Source: Paralithodes platypus
Taxonomy: Eukaryota; Arthropoda; Malacostraca; Decapoda; Lithodidae
NCBI GenBank assembly: GCA_032716605.1
Contig: CM064502.1
Coordinates: forward strand, 55,052,368 to 55,116,367
Direction of reading: 5' to 3'
DNA: 64,000 nucleotides
The notes under the pieces were generated by a model that saw nothing but the letters and a program-made list of their open reading frames with translations, did no database searches and was not told the DNA's origin. Below are positions 53,196 through 63,574 of this stretch, piece after piece. The number at the start of each line of letters is the position of its first letter. Position 1 is the first letter of the stretch. A program made the translations under genes and the position numbers.

Positions 53196-53475
53196 TCATA
53201 ATTTGGGCGATAGAACGAGTCGCCTATATTATTTGGGCGATAGAACGAGTCGCTTATATTATTTGGGCGATAGAACGAGTCGCCTATATTATTTGGGCGA
53301 TAGAACGAGTCGCCTATATTATTTGGGCGATAGAACGAGTCGCCTATATTATTTGGGCGATAGAACGAGTCGCCTATAATATTTGGGCGATAGAACGAGT
53401 CGCCTATATTATTTGGGCGATAGAACGAGTCGCCTATATTATTTGGGCGATAGAACGAGTCGCCTATATTATTTT
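53196..53475. repeat. 30-bp minisatellite
   Basis: Nine or ten units of TTTGGGCGATAGAACGAGTC plus GCCTATATTA with very few changes. Because 30 is a multiple of three, the minus strand reads as a repeated DSFYRPNNIG decapeptide without stops; I see no sign that it is a gene. Confidence 0.95.
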
Positions 53476-53524
53476 CGAAAAATGTACTACTCAAATTTTC
53501 AATATGGTTGTTGATCTGTCTACA

Positions 53525-53868
53525 TTAAGGGGGGGGGGGGCGTATTTATTTGCTCATTGACGTATCTTTCTAATATATTTTCTTTTATTTATTCTCCATC
53601 AAGCTCCCCCTCCCCCAGACCCTCCTTCAAGATAAATTTGTAAATTTTTCGACAGCAAAGTGTGCCTCTTAAAATACAGGCTCGCTATCGCTCGCAAGGA
53701 AAACAATCGACACCTAAATGACACGAAAAGTCTTAATATTGACAAAGAAATGGGGCAAAAGGTCTTAAAATCGCCAATCTTATGGGCCGAACGGCTAAAA
53801 ATCTGAACACTAATGGGGCTAAACATGAGGGAAAAGGTGGACCAGAAAAACGACCCATCTCTCTTTAA
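53525..53868 (-). mobile_element. family A element, diverged
   Basis: TTAA followed by a G-run on the left and CTCTTTAA on the right. The stem sequence is reduced and the core is CTCGCTATCGCTCGCAAGG. Confidence 0.75.
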
Positions 53869-53879
53869 GTTATGTTAGA

Positions 53880-54290
53880 CTAGGTTAGATTAAGTTTGAA
53901 TGATTAGTTAGAATGATAAGTTCGCATGATTAGTTAGAAGGGTTACCTAGAATGATAAGTTAAAATGATAAGTTAGCATGATTAGTTAGAAGGATTAGCT
54001 AGCATGATTAGCTAGAATGATTAGTTAGAAGGATTAGCTAGAATGATTAGCTAGATTGATTAGCTAGAATGATTAGTTAGCATGATTAGTTAGCATGATT
54101 GGTAAGTTAGCATGATTAGTTAGAAGGATTAGCTAGAATGGTTAGTTAGAATTAGTTAGCATTATTACTTAGAATGGTAAATTAGAATAAGTTAGAATGA
54201 TAAGTTAGCATGATAAGTTAGAATGATTAGTTAGAATGATTAGTTAGCATGATTACTTAGAATGATAAGTTAGCATGATAAGTTAGCTAT
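53880..54290. repeat. 13-bp degenerate minisatellite
   Basis: About thirty units of AGTTAGAATGATT with variants AGCTAGCATGATT and AGTTAGAAGGATT. Confidence 0.85.
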
Positions 54291-54478
54291 CACTCGTCAG
54301 TAAAAAATCGCCACTTTAATGGCATGAAAGGTCTTGATATAGAAATGGGATAAAAGGATTGAAGATCGCCAAACTAATGGGCCGAACATCTTACAATCTG
54401 AAAACTAACGAGGGCCAAACATGAGGAAGAAGGAGCGGGGGGGGGGGGCAGCAAAAACGACCCATCTCCCCTTTCAAG
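54287..54478 (-). mobile_element. family A right-part fragment
   Basis: CTATCACTCGTCAGTAAAAAAT and AAAGGTCTTGATATAG run to ACCCATCTCCCCTTTCAAG; it begins inside the core, directly at the end of the 13-bp repeat. Confidence 0.65.
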
Positions 54479-54519
54479 AGACAATGAATGAAAGGAGGAA
54501 AACCAAACTCAAAATATAT

Positions 54520-54521
54520 AC

Positions 54522-54554
<33 letters not shown>

Positions 54555-54590
54555 TACAGTATATATATACGGTATATATATATATATAAA
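54520..54590. repeat. A-run and TA microsatellite
   Basis: An A-run at about 54521-54538 is followed by TA runs. Confidence 0.95.
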
Positions 54591-54648
54591 AGTCGGTGCA
54601 CATAGCTAACTACATCCGCCATTCATAAAACGCGCGTAACAACGGGAA

Positions 54649-55035
54649 TTAAGGGAGCCCACCTCGCTTTTTTTTTCTTTCTCTACCGCTCTCTTTGGCT
54701 TGTATTCATTGGGCCCCATTCAGCCTACTGTTTTAAGACGTTTACCCCCATCCAGGTGTCAATATTTTCATGACGAGCCCGCGAGCCAGCATATACAGTG
54801 TATGTTTTTGTTTTGACAGCAAGCTAAATTTGTACATTTTTCGATAGAAAAATGTCTCCCGGCGAAGCCGGATTTCTCCATACAATGCTGGCTCGCTATC
54901 GCTAGCCAGGAAGAAATTGACACCTGGATGGGGATAAACGTCTTAAAACAGTTGGTTGAATAGGGCCGAATGGATACAAGCCAGAGAAAGAGAGAGAGAG
55001 AGAAAGATGAAAAAAAGCGAGGTGGGGACGCTTAA
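54649..55035. mobile_element. family B element, GGGAGCCCACC type at the left
   Basis: TTAAGGGAGCCCACCTCGC at the left. The right end AGCGAGGTGGGGACGCTTAA is slightly altered. The core contains CCCGCGAGCCAGC with a small deletion. Confidence 0.8.
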
Positions 55036-55154
55036 ACTGTTGTAGATAGCACTTTTGTGGATAACGACTCTCAAGGAAGTGAAGCTCTGGGGATAAATAC
55101 ATATGAACAAGCGTGAGTGGAGGAGAGAATGGCCGTAAAACACGATCATAGTTG

Positions 55155-55184
55155 TAACCCCTTCTGTACCGGTGACGCCATAGG
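55155..55184 (+). mobile_element. family C left-end scrap
   Basis: TAACCCCTTCTGTACCGGTG ACGCC, then an abrupt change to family B interior (GGAAGAAATCGACACC). Confidence 0.5.
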
Positions 55185-55642
55185 AAGAAATCGACACCTG
55201 GATGGGGATAAACGTCTTAAGGGGAGGTATTTAGTTTGTTCCCTAGACCTCCACCAAGCTTAAGATTATACCCCCTTAAGCTCCTTTCAAGGTAAATTTG
55301 TACATTTTTCGGTAGAAAAATGTCCCGGCTGAAAGCCGTTTCCTCTTATATTACAGGCTCGCTATCGCTCGCCAGGAAAAAATCGACACCTAAATGGCAC
55401 GAAAGGTCTTAAATTTGACAGAATGGGGCGGAAATTCTTAAAATCACCAAACTAATGGGGCAAACGTCTTAAAATCTCAAAAGCAATGGGGCTAGTCATG
55501 AGAGAGAAAGGGGTCAAGAAAAAAGTCCCTCAAGTGGAAATCTCCCCTTAAAACAGTAGGCTGAATGGGGCTGAATGGATACAAGCCAGGGAAAGAGCGA
55601 AAAGGAGAGAAAGATGAACAAAAAAACGGTGACCCCCCTTAA
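55183..55642. mobile_element. family B right half, interrupted by a family A element
   Basis: GGAAGAAATCGACACCTGG to AACGTCTTAA (55220) resumes at 55548 as TTAAAACAGTAGGCTG and ends GGTGACCCCCCTTAA. The target TTAA is a natural part of the B sequence in uninterrupted copies. Confidence 0.85.
55217..55551 (-). mobile_element. family A TTAA element nested in family B
   Basis: TTAAGGGGAGGTATTTAG and CAAGTGGAAATCTCCCCTTAA; complete, younger than its B host. Confidence 0.95.
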
Positions 55643-56483
55643 CACGCGAAAAAAAAAAAAAAAATGCATATGTTACCCCTAAAGGGGGTATTACACTGGA
55701 TATATTTTCCGTCGTCCTTCGATCTTGGGCATGCCATCGTCGTCTTGCTATCACACAGGCTCCACGCACGATCATCGTCATCTACAGACATAGGCTAAAG
55801 TGTCTGCTCGCTTCTCGGCTTTATTTACACCTATTTCTGCCTAAATAGATTCCCTATATTTTAGTATTGTCTCGCAATCGCTAATAAATAATGGAGGTTA
55901 TGCCATAATAACCCCATTATAATAATGTTATCCGAAAATACAGTGAAAATGGACGACAAAAGCTGAAGGTCACGACTCACACGAACATTATATGAATAGG
56001 ATAAACACCTAAACCATCAGTAGGCTAGGCGGCGGGTGATAACCGTCGCGGGTTTAAATTCGAAGGTTGAGAGTTCGAGCCTCGCCGATAAAGAGTGTTT
56101 TTTTTTTCTAGTTGGTATAATTTCAAAAGAATGTATGGTAGCCTATCATATATAAACTATGTTAGGGTATGTCGTGTACAAATAAATAATTGCTATATGC
56201 ATCTAGGTTTAGGCTACACTTGTTTTGGATATAATTCAATTACAATAACTAACCCAATTTAACTAGCCTAACTGTGCTAGCCTAACTTATTCCAACTTTA
56301 TCCTTTTATAACTTAACTTATCCTACACTTAGCCAATCAGTTTACCCAATCCTAAATTTGATATCCTAACTTATATCCTACACTACAGTATTATTACATA
56401 AACTAACCCAATACCTATATTAAGGCAATTTATATCAAATTATACCTATATCCATAAAATATTTGATCTCATTTCATATATAA
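55643..56483. other. mostly unassigned, with a tRNA-like scrap
   Basis: GAGAGTTCGAGCCTCGCC at about 56069-56086 is box B-like. AGCCTAACT and TATCCTA-CTTA motifs repeat at 56270-56400. No gene. Confidence 0.35.
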
Positions 56484-56553
56484 AACAATGGGACTAAACA
56501 TGAGGGAGAAAGGGATCAAGAAAAAAATCACTCAAGTGGAAATCTCCCCTTAA
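56484..56553 (-). mobile_element. family A end fragment
   Basis: AACAATGGGACTAAACATGAG to GTGGAAATCTCCCCTTAA; only the last 70 bases. Confidence 0.7.
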
Positions 56554-56660
56554 AAGGGTCGATGGAGATAGTTCGAAGCCATAACATTTGGCCAGAGATC
56601 CTTCCTAAACTCAACATTATCGATTTGTAGTAGCCAGAATTAGAATAAAAAAGACGTCGA
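56554..56660 (+). mobile_element. degraded family C
   Basis: AAGGGTCGATGG and GATCCTTCCTAAACTCAACA followed by AAAAAAGACGTCGACTTATAGG, which leads into the 11-bp satellite. Confidence 0.4.
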
Positions 56661-57362
56661 CTTATAGGAAACTTATAGAAAACTTATAGGAAACTTATAG
56701 GAAACTTATAGGAAACTTATTGGAAACTTATAGGAAACTTATTGGAAACTTATAGGAAACTTATTGGAAACTTATAGGAAACTTATAGGAAACTTATTGG
56801 AAACTTATTGGAAACTTATTGGAAACTTATAGGAAACTTATAGGAAACTTATTGGAAACTTATTGGAAACTTATAGGAACTTATAGGAAACTTTTTGGAA
56901 ACTTATTGGAAACTTATTGGAAACTTATAGGAAACTTATTGGAAACTTATTGGAAACTTATTGGAAACTTATAGGAAACTTATTGGAAACTTTTTGGAAA
57001 CTTATAGGAAACTTATTGGAAACTTATAGGAAACTTATTGGAAACTTATTGGAAACTTATAGGAACTTATAGGAAACTTTTTGGAAACCTTTTGGAAACT
57101 TATTGGAAACTTATTGGAAACTTATTGGAAACTTATAGGAAACTTATTGGAAACTTATAGGAAACTTATTGGAAACTTATTGGAAACTTATAGGAACTTA
57201 TAGGAAACTTTTTGGAAACCTTTTTGGAAACTTATTGGAAACTTATTGGAAACTTATAGGAAACTTATTGGAAACTTTTTGGAAACTTATAGGAAACTTA
57301 TAGGAAACTTATAGGAAACTTATAGGAAACTTATAGGAAACTTATAGGAAACTTATAGGCAA
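56655..57362. repeat. 11-bp satellite
   Basis: About 60 units of CTTATAGGAAA or CTTATTGGAAA in mixed order, with occasional TTTTT variants and a few 10-base units. A larger block (TTATAGGAACTTATAGGAAAC followed by TTTTTGG) recurs about every 180 bases near 56870, 57055 and 57190, hinting at a higher-order repeat. Confidence 0.95.
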
Positions 57363-57479
57363 CTGGGAAGCATGGAGAATTGAAATTATTTGCGAAGTTC
57401 TGGTTGGAAATTAGTGGGGAGTGGGTGTGGGATTGGGGGTGGGGGGGGGTGGGCGGAGAGGTGTTGCTACTGGAGACAG

Positions 57480-57837
57480 TTAAGGGAGCCCACCTCGCTT
57501 TTTTGCTCTTCCTCTCCCTCTCTCTTTGGCTTGTATCCATTCGGCCCCATTCAGCCTACTGTTTTAAGACGTTTACCCACATCCAGGTGTCAATATTTAT
57601 ATATACTGTATATATATATTTTTGTTTTGACAGCAAGTTAAATTTGTACATAAATGTTTCCGGCGAAGCCGGATTTCTCCATACAATGCTGGCTCGCTAT
57701 CGCTCGCCGGGAAGAAATCGACACCTGGATGGGGATAAACATCTTAAAACAGTAGGCTGAATGGGGCTGAATGGATACAAGCCAGGGAAAGAGAGGAAAG
57801 GAGAGAAAGATGAAAACAAGTCGGTGACCCCCCTTAA
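57480..57837. mobile_element. family B TTAA element
   Basis: TTAAGGGAGCCCACCTCGC at the left, GGTGACCCCCCTTAA at the right, so its two ends are of the two different B types. The left arm lacks the core GCGAGC block, replaced by TATA repeats. Confidence 0.85.
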
Positions 57838-58360
57838 CACGCGAAAAAACATAAGAAAATGCATAATTTATGTTACCCCTAAAATATGCCAAATTTGATA
57901 AAGGACGGTCTTGGGAGAGTTTAAAGGCCGTACGGTACACCCAATGAATCCCAAGTTTACGCACGGACACACACACACACAGTCACACACAGACATACAG
58001 ACACACAGACACAGACACAGACCAGACAGACACACACACACACACAGACAGGTAGACACGCACACACAGACAGACACACACATACACACACACAGACAGA
58101 CACATACATACACACACACACACACACACATCCATTGACCCCCTAGTTTATGCACGGACATACACAGACAGACAGACAGAGACACAGACACATCCATTAA
58201 CCCCCAAGTTTATGAACGGACACACACACACACACAGACAGACAGACAGACAGACACACACACACAGACAGACAGACACACACACACACACAGACAGACA
58301 CACACACACACAGACACACACACACAGACACAGACACACACACACACACACAGACAGACA

Positions 58361-58423
<63 letters not shown>

Positions 58424-58425
58424 CG
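57838..58425. repeat. CA/CAGA microsatellite with a recurring spacer
   Basis: AAGTTTACGCACGGACACAC near 57953 and close variants near 58144 and 58207 separate long CA and CAGA runs. Confidence 0.9.
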
Positions 58426-58696
58426 AACCATTTACATGGGATACTTCGGTAAGTAATTATTCATATACAATATTCTGTCAGGTTCGTTGCATTTTCTACA
58501 CTAGCCTTTTTTCAATATCCTTAGTATAATCCACAATAATTGCTTTTAATTATTCTGTTTTATATGTGTGTGTCTGTATGGCCTTCAGCCTTGGGTGTTG
58601 GGGCTTGTACTGAAAGGTAAATCAAGACTTAATATATACATTGTTTTCTATTTACGCGTATATGAGAAAACCTTGCTTAATAATTGTTATAATTAG

Positions 58697-58697
<1 letters not shown>

Positions 58698-58790
<93 letters not shown>

Positions 58791-58894
58791 GTGGAGGGAG
58801 AGAGGATAGGGTGGCACACAGCAACAGGGATAAAAAGAGGAAGGAGGGAAGGAAGGGAGAAACACAGCATAGGAGTAAGGGGATCTGGGCTACT

Positions 58895-58932
<38 letters not shown>

Positions 58933-58940
58933 AGAGAGAG
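58698..58940. repeat. GT and GA microsatellites
   Basis: GT run at 58698-58718, GA run to about 58785, then a second GT/GA pair at 58894-58940. Confidence 0.95.
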
Positions 58941-59030
58941 ATTTACATATATTTACATAGATAGACTGGCCACGCAGACCTTACGATCCAAACGAGGTGG
59001 TCAGGACTTAATTTTAGTAGAGATGGCATA
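58941..59030 (-). mobile_element. LINE 3' end scrap with an unoccupied TTAA site
   Basis: ATTTACATAGATAGACTGGCC, GAGGTGGTCAGGACTTAATT and TAGTAGAGATGGCAT match the sequence that is split by a family B element at 59657-60048. Here the TTAA at 59008-59011 is empty. Confidence 0.7.
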
Positions 59031-59031
59031 C

Positions 59032-59034
<3 letters not shown>

Positions 59035-59070
<36 letters not shown>

Positions 59071-59423
59071 GTTAAAACTACCATAATAAATACGTATGCA
59101 CAAATCGACACTCAGCTCCTTAGCAAAAATACGAGTGAAAGTGAGAATGAGAGAGAGAGTATGTGAAAGTGAGAATGAGAGAGAGAGAGAGTGTGTGAAA
59201 GTGAGAATGAGAGAGAGAAAGAGATAGTATGTGAAAGTGAGAATGAGAGAGTATGTGAAAGTGAGAATGAGAGAGAGTATGTGAAAGTGAGAATGAGAGA
59301 GAGAGTATGTGAAAGTGAGAATGAGAGAGAGTATGTGAAAGTGAGAATGAGAGAGAGAGAGTATGTGAAAGTGAGAATGAGAGTATGTGAAAGTGAGAAT
59401 GAGAGAGAGTATGTGAAAGTGAG

Positions 59424-59484
<61 letters not shown>

Positions 59485-59490
59485 ATAATA
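59035..59490. repeat. GA microsatellite and GTATGTGAAAGTGAGAATGA repeat
   Basis: A GA run at 59035-59070 precedes about ten units of GTATGTGAAAGTGAGAATGA plus variable GA length (59120-59430), ending in a GA run. Confidence 0.95.
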
Positions 59491-59589
59491 GTGTTAAAAG
59501 ATAAATGTGAACTACTACAGTATCCAGGGCGAGAGGTACATAGTAACTGCAGAGAGGGAGGAGGGCGGCAACATGGTAACCAGGCAGAG

Positions 59590-60540
59590 ATTTACATAGC
59601 TTTACATAGATACACTTGCCACACAGATATTACCATCCCTGCGAGGTGGTCAGGACTTAAGGGGAGTCACTGTTTTTTTTTCTTTTTTTTTATCTTTCTC
59701 TCCTTTTCTCTCTTTCCCTGGCTTGTATCCATTCGGCCCCATTCAGCCAACTGTTTTAAGACGTTTATCCCCATCCAGGTGTCGATTTCTTCCTGGCGAG
59801 CGATAGCAAGCCAGCATTGTATGGAGAAATCCGGCTTTGCCGGAGAAATTTTTCTATCGAAAAATGTACAAATTTAGCTTGCTGTCAAAACAAAAATATA
59901 TATATGCTGGCTCGCTACCGTTCGCCAGGAAATATTGACACCTGGATGGGGGTAAACGTCTTAAAACAGTAGGCTGAATGGGGCCGAATAGATACAAGCC
60001 AAAGAGAGAGGGAGAGAAAGAGAAAAAAAGCGAGGTGGGCCCCCTTAATCCTAGTAGAGATACCAACTCTAAGAGAAAGTGGAAGGAAAGGATGAAAACA
60101 GTTAAAAGTGAATAACCTGGAAATCGCCTGAAGGAATTTATAGTATAGTTAGGAATGGAAAGGATATGGTATGCACACCTTCAACTCCTCCGTGATACGA
60201 GTCTTACTTTTTTTGTAAATTTATATATTGAGTCACTGTCTAACTTCATTGGAGAGCTTATTCCACTCACCAATAATAGTGTGGGTGAAGACATTTGTAG
60301 TTGTGTCTAGGTTCGCTTTCCTGCCTGTTAGTTTTAATTTGTTTCCTCTTGTGGAACCTTCTTTGGCTATCTTAAATACAGATTATTAGAATTTACGTTA
60401 CTAAAGCCTTTCAGTATCTTAAAACACTCTTATCAGCTGTCCCCTTATTCAACGTGTCTTAAGCGAAAACAAATCGAGTTCTTTTAATCTCTTTGTATGG
60501 TTTATTTCTAAGGGAAGGGATCAACTTTGTTGCTGAACAG
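59590..60540 (-). pseudogene. CR1-like LINE C-terminus and 3' end, interrupted by a family B element
   Basis: On the minus strand, from 60532 down, the frames read ATKLIPSLRN, a KPYKE block and, after indels, TRGNKLKLTGRKANLDTT, NVFTHTIIGEWNKLSNEVRQ and stop near 60237. This is the same C-terminal architecture as the fragment at 3-350. The 3' untranslated part continues to AAAGCTATGTAAATCT near 59590, with the B element 59657-60048 inserted in it. The coding part has several indels and is 5' truncated at a GA microsatellite. Confidence 0.75.
59657..60048. mobile_element. family B TTAA element inside a LINE 3' end
   Basis: TTAAGGGGAGTCACTG at the left and GCGAGGTGGGCCCCCTTAA at the right. The flanks join without it to GTCAGGACTTAAT-TAGTAGAGAT, as seen intact at 58998-59022. 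Confidence 0.95.
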
Positions 60541-60545
60541 AGAGA

Positions 60546-60985
60546 GAGAGAGAGAGAGACTGAGAGACTGAATGAAAATGAGTGAGTGTGTTTTAAGGAG
60601 TCACAAGGAATAGTTTGTCTCAAAGATTTGTGGCCCATTCACGGGAGATATTCCTGGCTATAAAAGGAGATTGTAGCCTATAATGCAGTACTTTCATTGA
60701 CAAATGTGAAGAATATGTTTAACTCTTTTCTCAAACTGTTCCACCGAAACAAATACATATAACTTTTGAGATTTTTTTGTTTTTTTGTTTTTTGTTTTTT
60801 TTTATAGCTAAAACATCTTTTTATGCCAAGCAATTTCCACATACAGTATACTAGTGCCGATTTATGCAGCTCCAACTTCCAGCCATAGTTGCGTGTTGTA
60901 TTCCAATTGAGGTAAAAAAAAAAAAAAAATCAAACTTACGTTGTCAAGTCCATTTAGTATTTTTTAAAGACTTTCATCAGTTGAA
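60546..60985. other. GA run and unassigned sequence
   Basis: Short GA run at 60538-60560. The family D-like phrase GCAGCTCCAACTTC near 60868 is a possible scrap of a D end. No gene. Confidence 0.35.
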
Positions 60986-60988
60986 TCA

Positions 60989-61340
60989 AGGAGAGATGGG
61001 TCAAGTTTCAGGTCCCCCTTCTTCATCATGTTTAGCCCCATTAGTTTTCGGACTTTAAGACGTTCGGCCCATTAGTTTGGCGATTTTATGACCTTTCGCC
61101 CCATTTCTTTGTCATTAATTAGACTATTCGTGTCAATTAGGTGTTGATTTTTACCTAGCGAGCGATAGCCAGCCTGTATTTTAAGAGGAAGCGGCTTTCG
61201 GCCGGGAACTATCGAAAAATGTACAATTATATCTTGAAGGAGGGTCTTGTGTATTTTTTTAAAGCTTGGTGGAGGTCTAAGAAGGAAACTATAAAAATAA
61301 TAAAACAAAGATAAATAAATGAGCAAATAAATATGTCCAA
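60989..61340 (+). mobile_element. family A element, diverged, without TTAA ends
   Basis: GGAGAGATGGGTCAAG at the left is altered. The core GAGCGATAGCCAGCC and CTATCGAAAAATGTAC is recognisable. It abuts a family B element. Confidence 0.65.
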
Positions 61341-61726
61341 TAAAGGGGGGGGGGGGTCACCTGTTTTTGTTTCTTCTTTCCTTTCCTTTCTCGCTCTGGC
61401 TTGTATCCATTCGGCCCCATTCACCCTACTGTTTTAAGACGTTTATCCCCATCTAGGTGTCGATTTTTTCCTGGCGAGCGATAGCGAGCCAACATTGTAT
61501 AGAGAAATCCGGCTTCGCCGGAGACATTTTTCTATCGAAAAATGTAGAAATTTAGCCTACTGTCAAAAACATTTAAACAAATATGCTGGCTCGCTACCGC
61601 TCGCCAGGAAAAATATGGCACATGCATGGGGGTAAACGTCTAAAACAGTAGGCTGAATGGGACCGAATATATACAAGCCAGAGAAAGAGAGAAAATGAGA
61701 GAAAATAGGCAGGTCACCCCCCTTAA
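61341..61726. mobile_element. family B element
   Basis: The left TTAA has decayed to TAAA before the G-run; the right end CAGGTCACCCCCCTTAA is intact. The centre CCGGCTTCGCCGG is a perfect stem. Confidence 0.85.
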
Positions 61727-62089
61727 TAGTCTACGCGTTGCCAACGAAAAGAGAACGAGAGTTTTCAACCGTTCCTCCTTGCTCATTCTCCAAAATGGAG
61801 TATACTTTGTAGCCCTAGCTTGGACTCTTTCTAGTCATTGTATCTTTCCTGTGTCCTGGAGAACATAATTACACAACACATTCTCGGAGGGACTGTATTA
61901 AAGCATTACATAATAAGTAACACCCCGTTCTTAACATTAATCATTAATTACAAACCCCAATGCACCTGAATAAACAAATGAAAGCATATATGGTCCTCCC
62001 GGGATTCCAACTCGGGACACCACACACAGAACATAAGCACCTAAACCATTACACCACCAACACAATATAAGGACTAAGTAGTTCCTCAC
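61727..62089. other. unassigned, with a tRNA-like SINE head in reverse
   Basis: GGATTCCAACTC at 62002-62013 and CCATTACACCA at 62046-62056 are reverse box B and box A, related to 23945-24015. The rest shows nothing. Confidence 0.4.
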
Positions 62090-62425
62090 TTAAGGGGTGG
62101 TATTTAGTTTGTTCCCTACGTTTTCATCAAGCTTAAAAATACACCCCCTAGACTCCCTTTCAAGATAAATTTGTACATTTTTCGGTAGAAAAATGTCCCG
62201 GCCGGAGGCCGGTTGCTCTTAAATGACAGGCTCGCTATCGCTCGCCAGGAAAAAATCGACACCCTAATGGCACGAAAGGTCTTAAAATTGACAGAAATGG
62301 GGCAAAATGTCTTAAAATGTCAAAACTACTAGGGCGAACGTCTTAAAATCTCAAAAGCAATGGGGCTAAACATGAGGGAGAAAGGGGTCCAGAAAAAAAT
62401 CCCTCAAGTGGAAATCTCCCCTTAA
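62090..62425 (-). mobile_element. family A TTAA element
   Basis: Both TTAA present; the stem GGCCGGAGGCCGG matches the copy at 30413 rather than the CTTCGG type. Confidence 0.9.
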
Positions 62426-62817
62426 AGTTGTAGTTACGTTCCTGAAAATCAAGACTTTAAATGAAACTACTTTATGTGAAGCAATTAGTTTTTGTCAATT
62501 GTCTTGCGAGTTTTTTGGTCTGCTTTACAACTTAATAATGACGCGGAACAACTTTAAGTGAATCTTGGTCCCTAATTTATGAATAGTGTAATGATGTAAC
62601 TACTTAAAATGGGGGCAATTTTAAGTGATGCATATCTGTATTGTAATTATCGATGTTCGTAACTTCGTATATTTACGTACATATGTATATTACGTACATA
62701 TGTTCGTCTATGTGCCAAGTTTAGTGGCATCTGCCAAATATCGACTGTTTACCTGAACTATTTAGATCTATGCTGAGTTGATCAATTACTTTGGGATTGC
62801 TAACATTTACTCCAAGT
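62426..62817. other. unassigned
   Basis: TACGTACATATGT is repeated near 62675-62700; otherwise no structure or gene seen. Confidence 0.3.
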
Positions 62818-63153
62818 TTAAGGGGAGATTTTTAGTGTGTTTCCTAGACTTCCATCAAGCTTGAAATTACACCCCCTTGACCCCTTTTCAAGATAAATGT
62901 GTACATTTTTCGGTAGAAAAATTTCCCGGCCGAAGGCCGGTTCCTTTTAAATTACAGGCTCGCTATCGCTCGCCAGGAAAAAATCGACACCTAAATGGGA
63001 CGAAAGGTCTTAAAAGTGACATAAATGGGGTGAAACTTCTTAAAATCGCCAAACTAATGGGACAAACATCTTAAAATCTCAAAAGCAATGGGGCTAGACA
63101 TGAGAGAGAAAGGGGTCCAGAAAAAAGTCCCTCAAGTGGATATCTCCCCTTAA
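62818..63153 (-). mobile_element. family A TTAA element
   Basis: Both TTAA present; the right TTAA is shared with the family C left end that follows. Confidence 0.9.
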
Positions 63154-63242
63154 CCCTGTGAGTACCAGCGACGTGTGTTATCTTTTATTCTGGCTATATT
63201 TAGACGATATTGTGCAGCTTTGGAGGGATCTGCGGTCGTTAA
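63150..63242 (+). mobile_element. family C left half between two family A elements
   Basis: TTAACCCTGTGAGTACCAGC, TTTTATTCTGGCTATATTTAG and CAGCTTTGGAGGGATCTG, cut by the next family A insertion. Confidence 0.55.
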
Positions 63243-63574
63243 GGGGAGGTTTTTAGTTTGGTCCGTAGATATCCTTCAAGCTTAAGATTACACCTCCTTG
63301 AGCCCCTTTCAAGATAAATTTGTACATTTTTCGGTAGAAAAATGTCCCGGCTGAAAGCTGGTTCCTCTTAAATTACAGGCTCGCTATCGCTCGCCAGGAT
63401 AAAATCGACACCTAAATGGCACGAAAGGTCTTAAAATTTACAGAAATGGGTTGAAAGTTCTTAAAATCGTCAAAATTATGGGGCGAACGTCTTAAAATTA
63501 GAAAAACAATGGGGCTACACATGAGGGAGAAACGAGTCAAGAAAAAAATCCCTCAAGTGGATATCTCCCTTTAA
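63239..63574 (-). mobile_element. family A TTAA element
   Basis: Both TTAA present. Same subfamily as 37233 (TTTGGTCC-TAGATATCC, CCGGCTGAAAGC). Confidence 0.9.

Noticed and set aside
28735..57976. Repeated frames with SIRPHSAYCFKTF-like text
   Set aside because: They come from the arms of family B elements and depend on random absence of stops.
57868..58529. Long Cys/Val/Leu and Thr/His frames
   Set aside because: They are translations of the CA/CAGA microsatellite in several frames on both strands.
30492..63074. Repeated similar small frames (for example minus strand at 52609 and plus strand at 62877)
   Set aside because: They are the same stretch of family A elements read through; no start context, codon conservation or known motif, and frames break in other copies.
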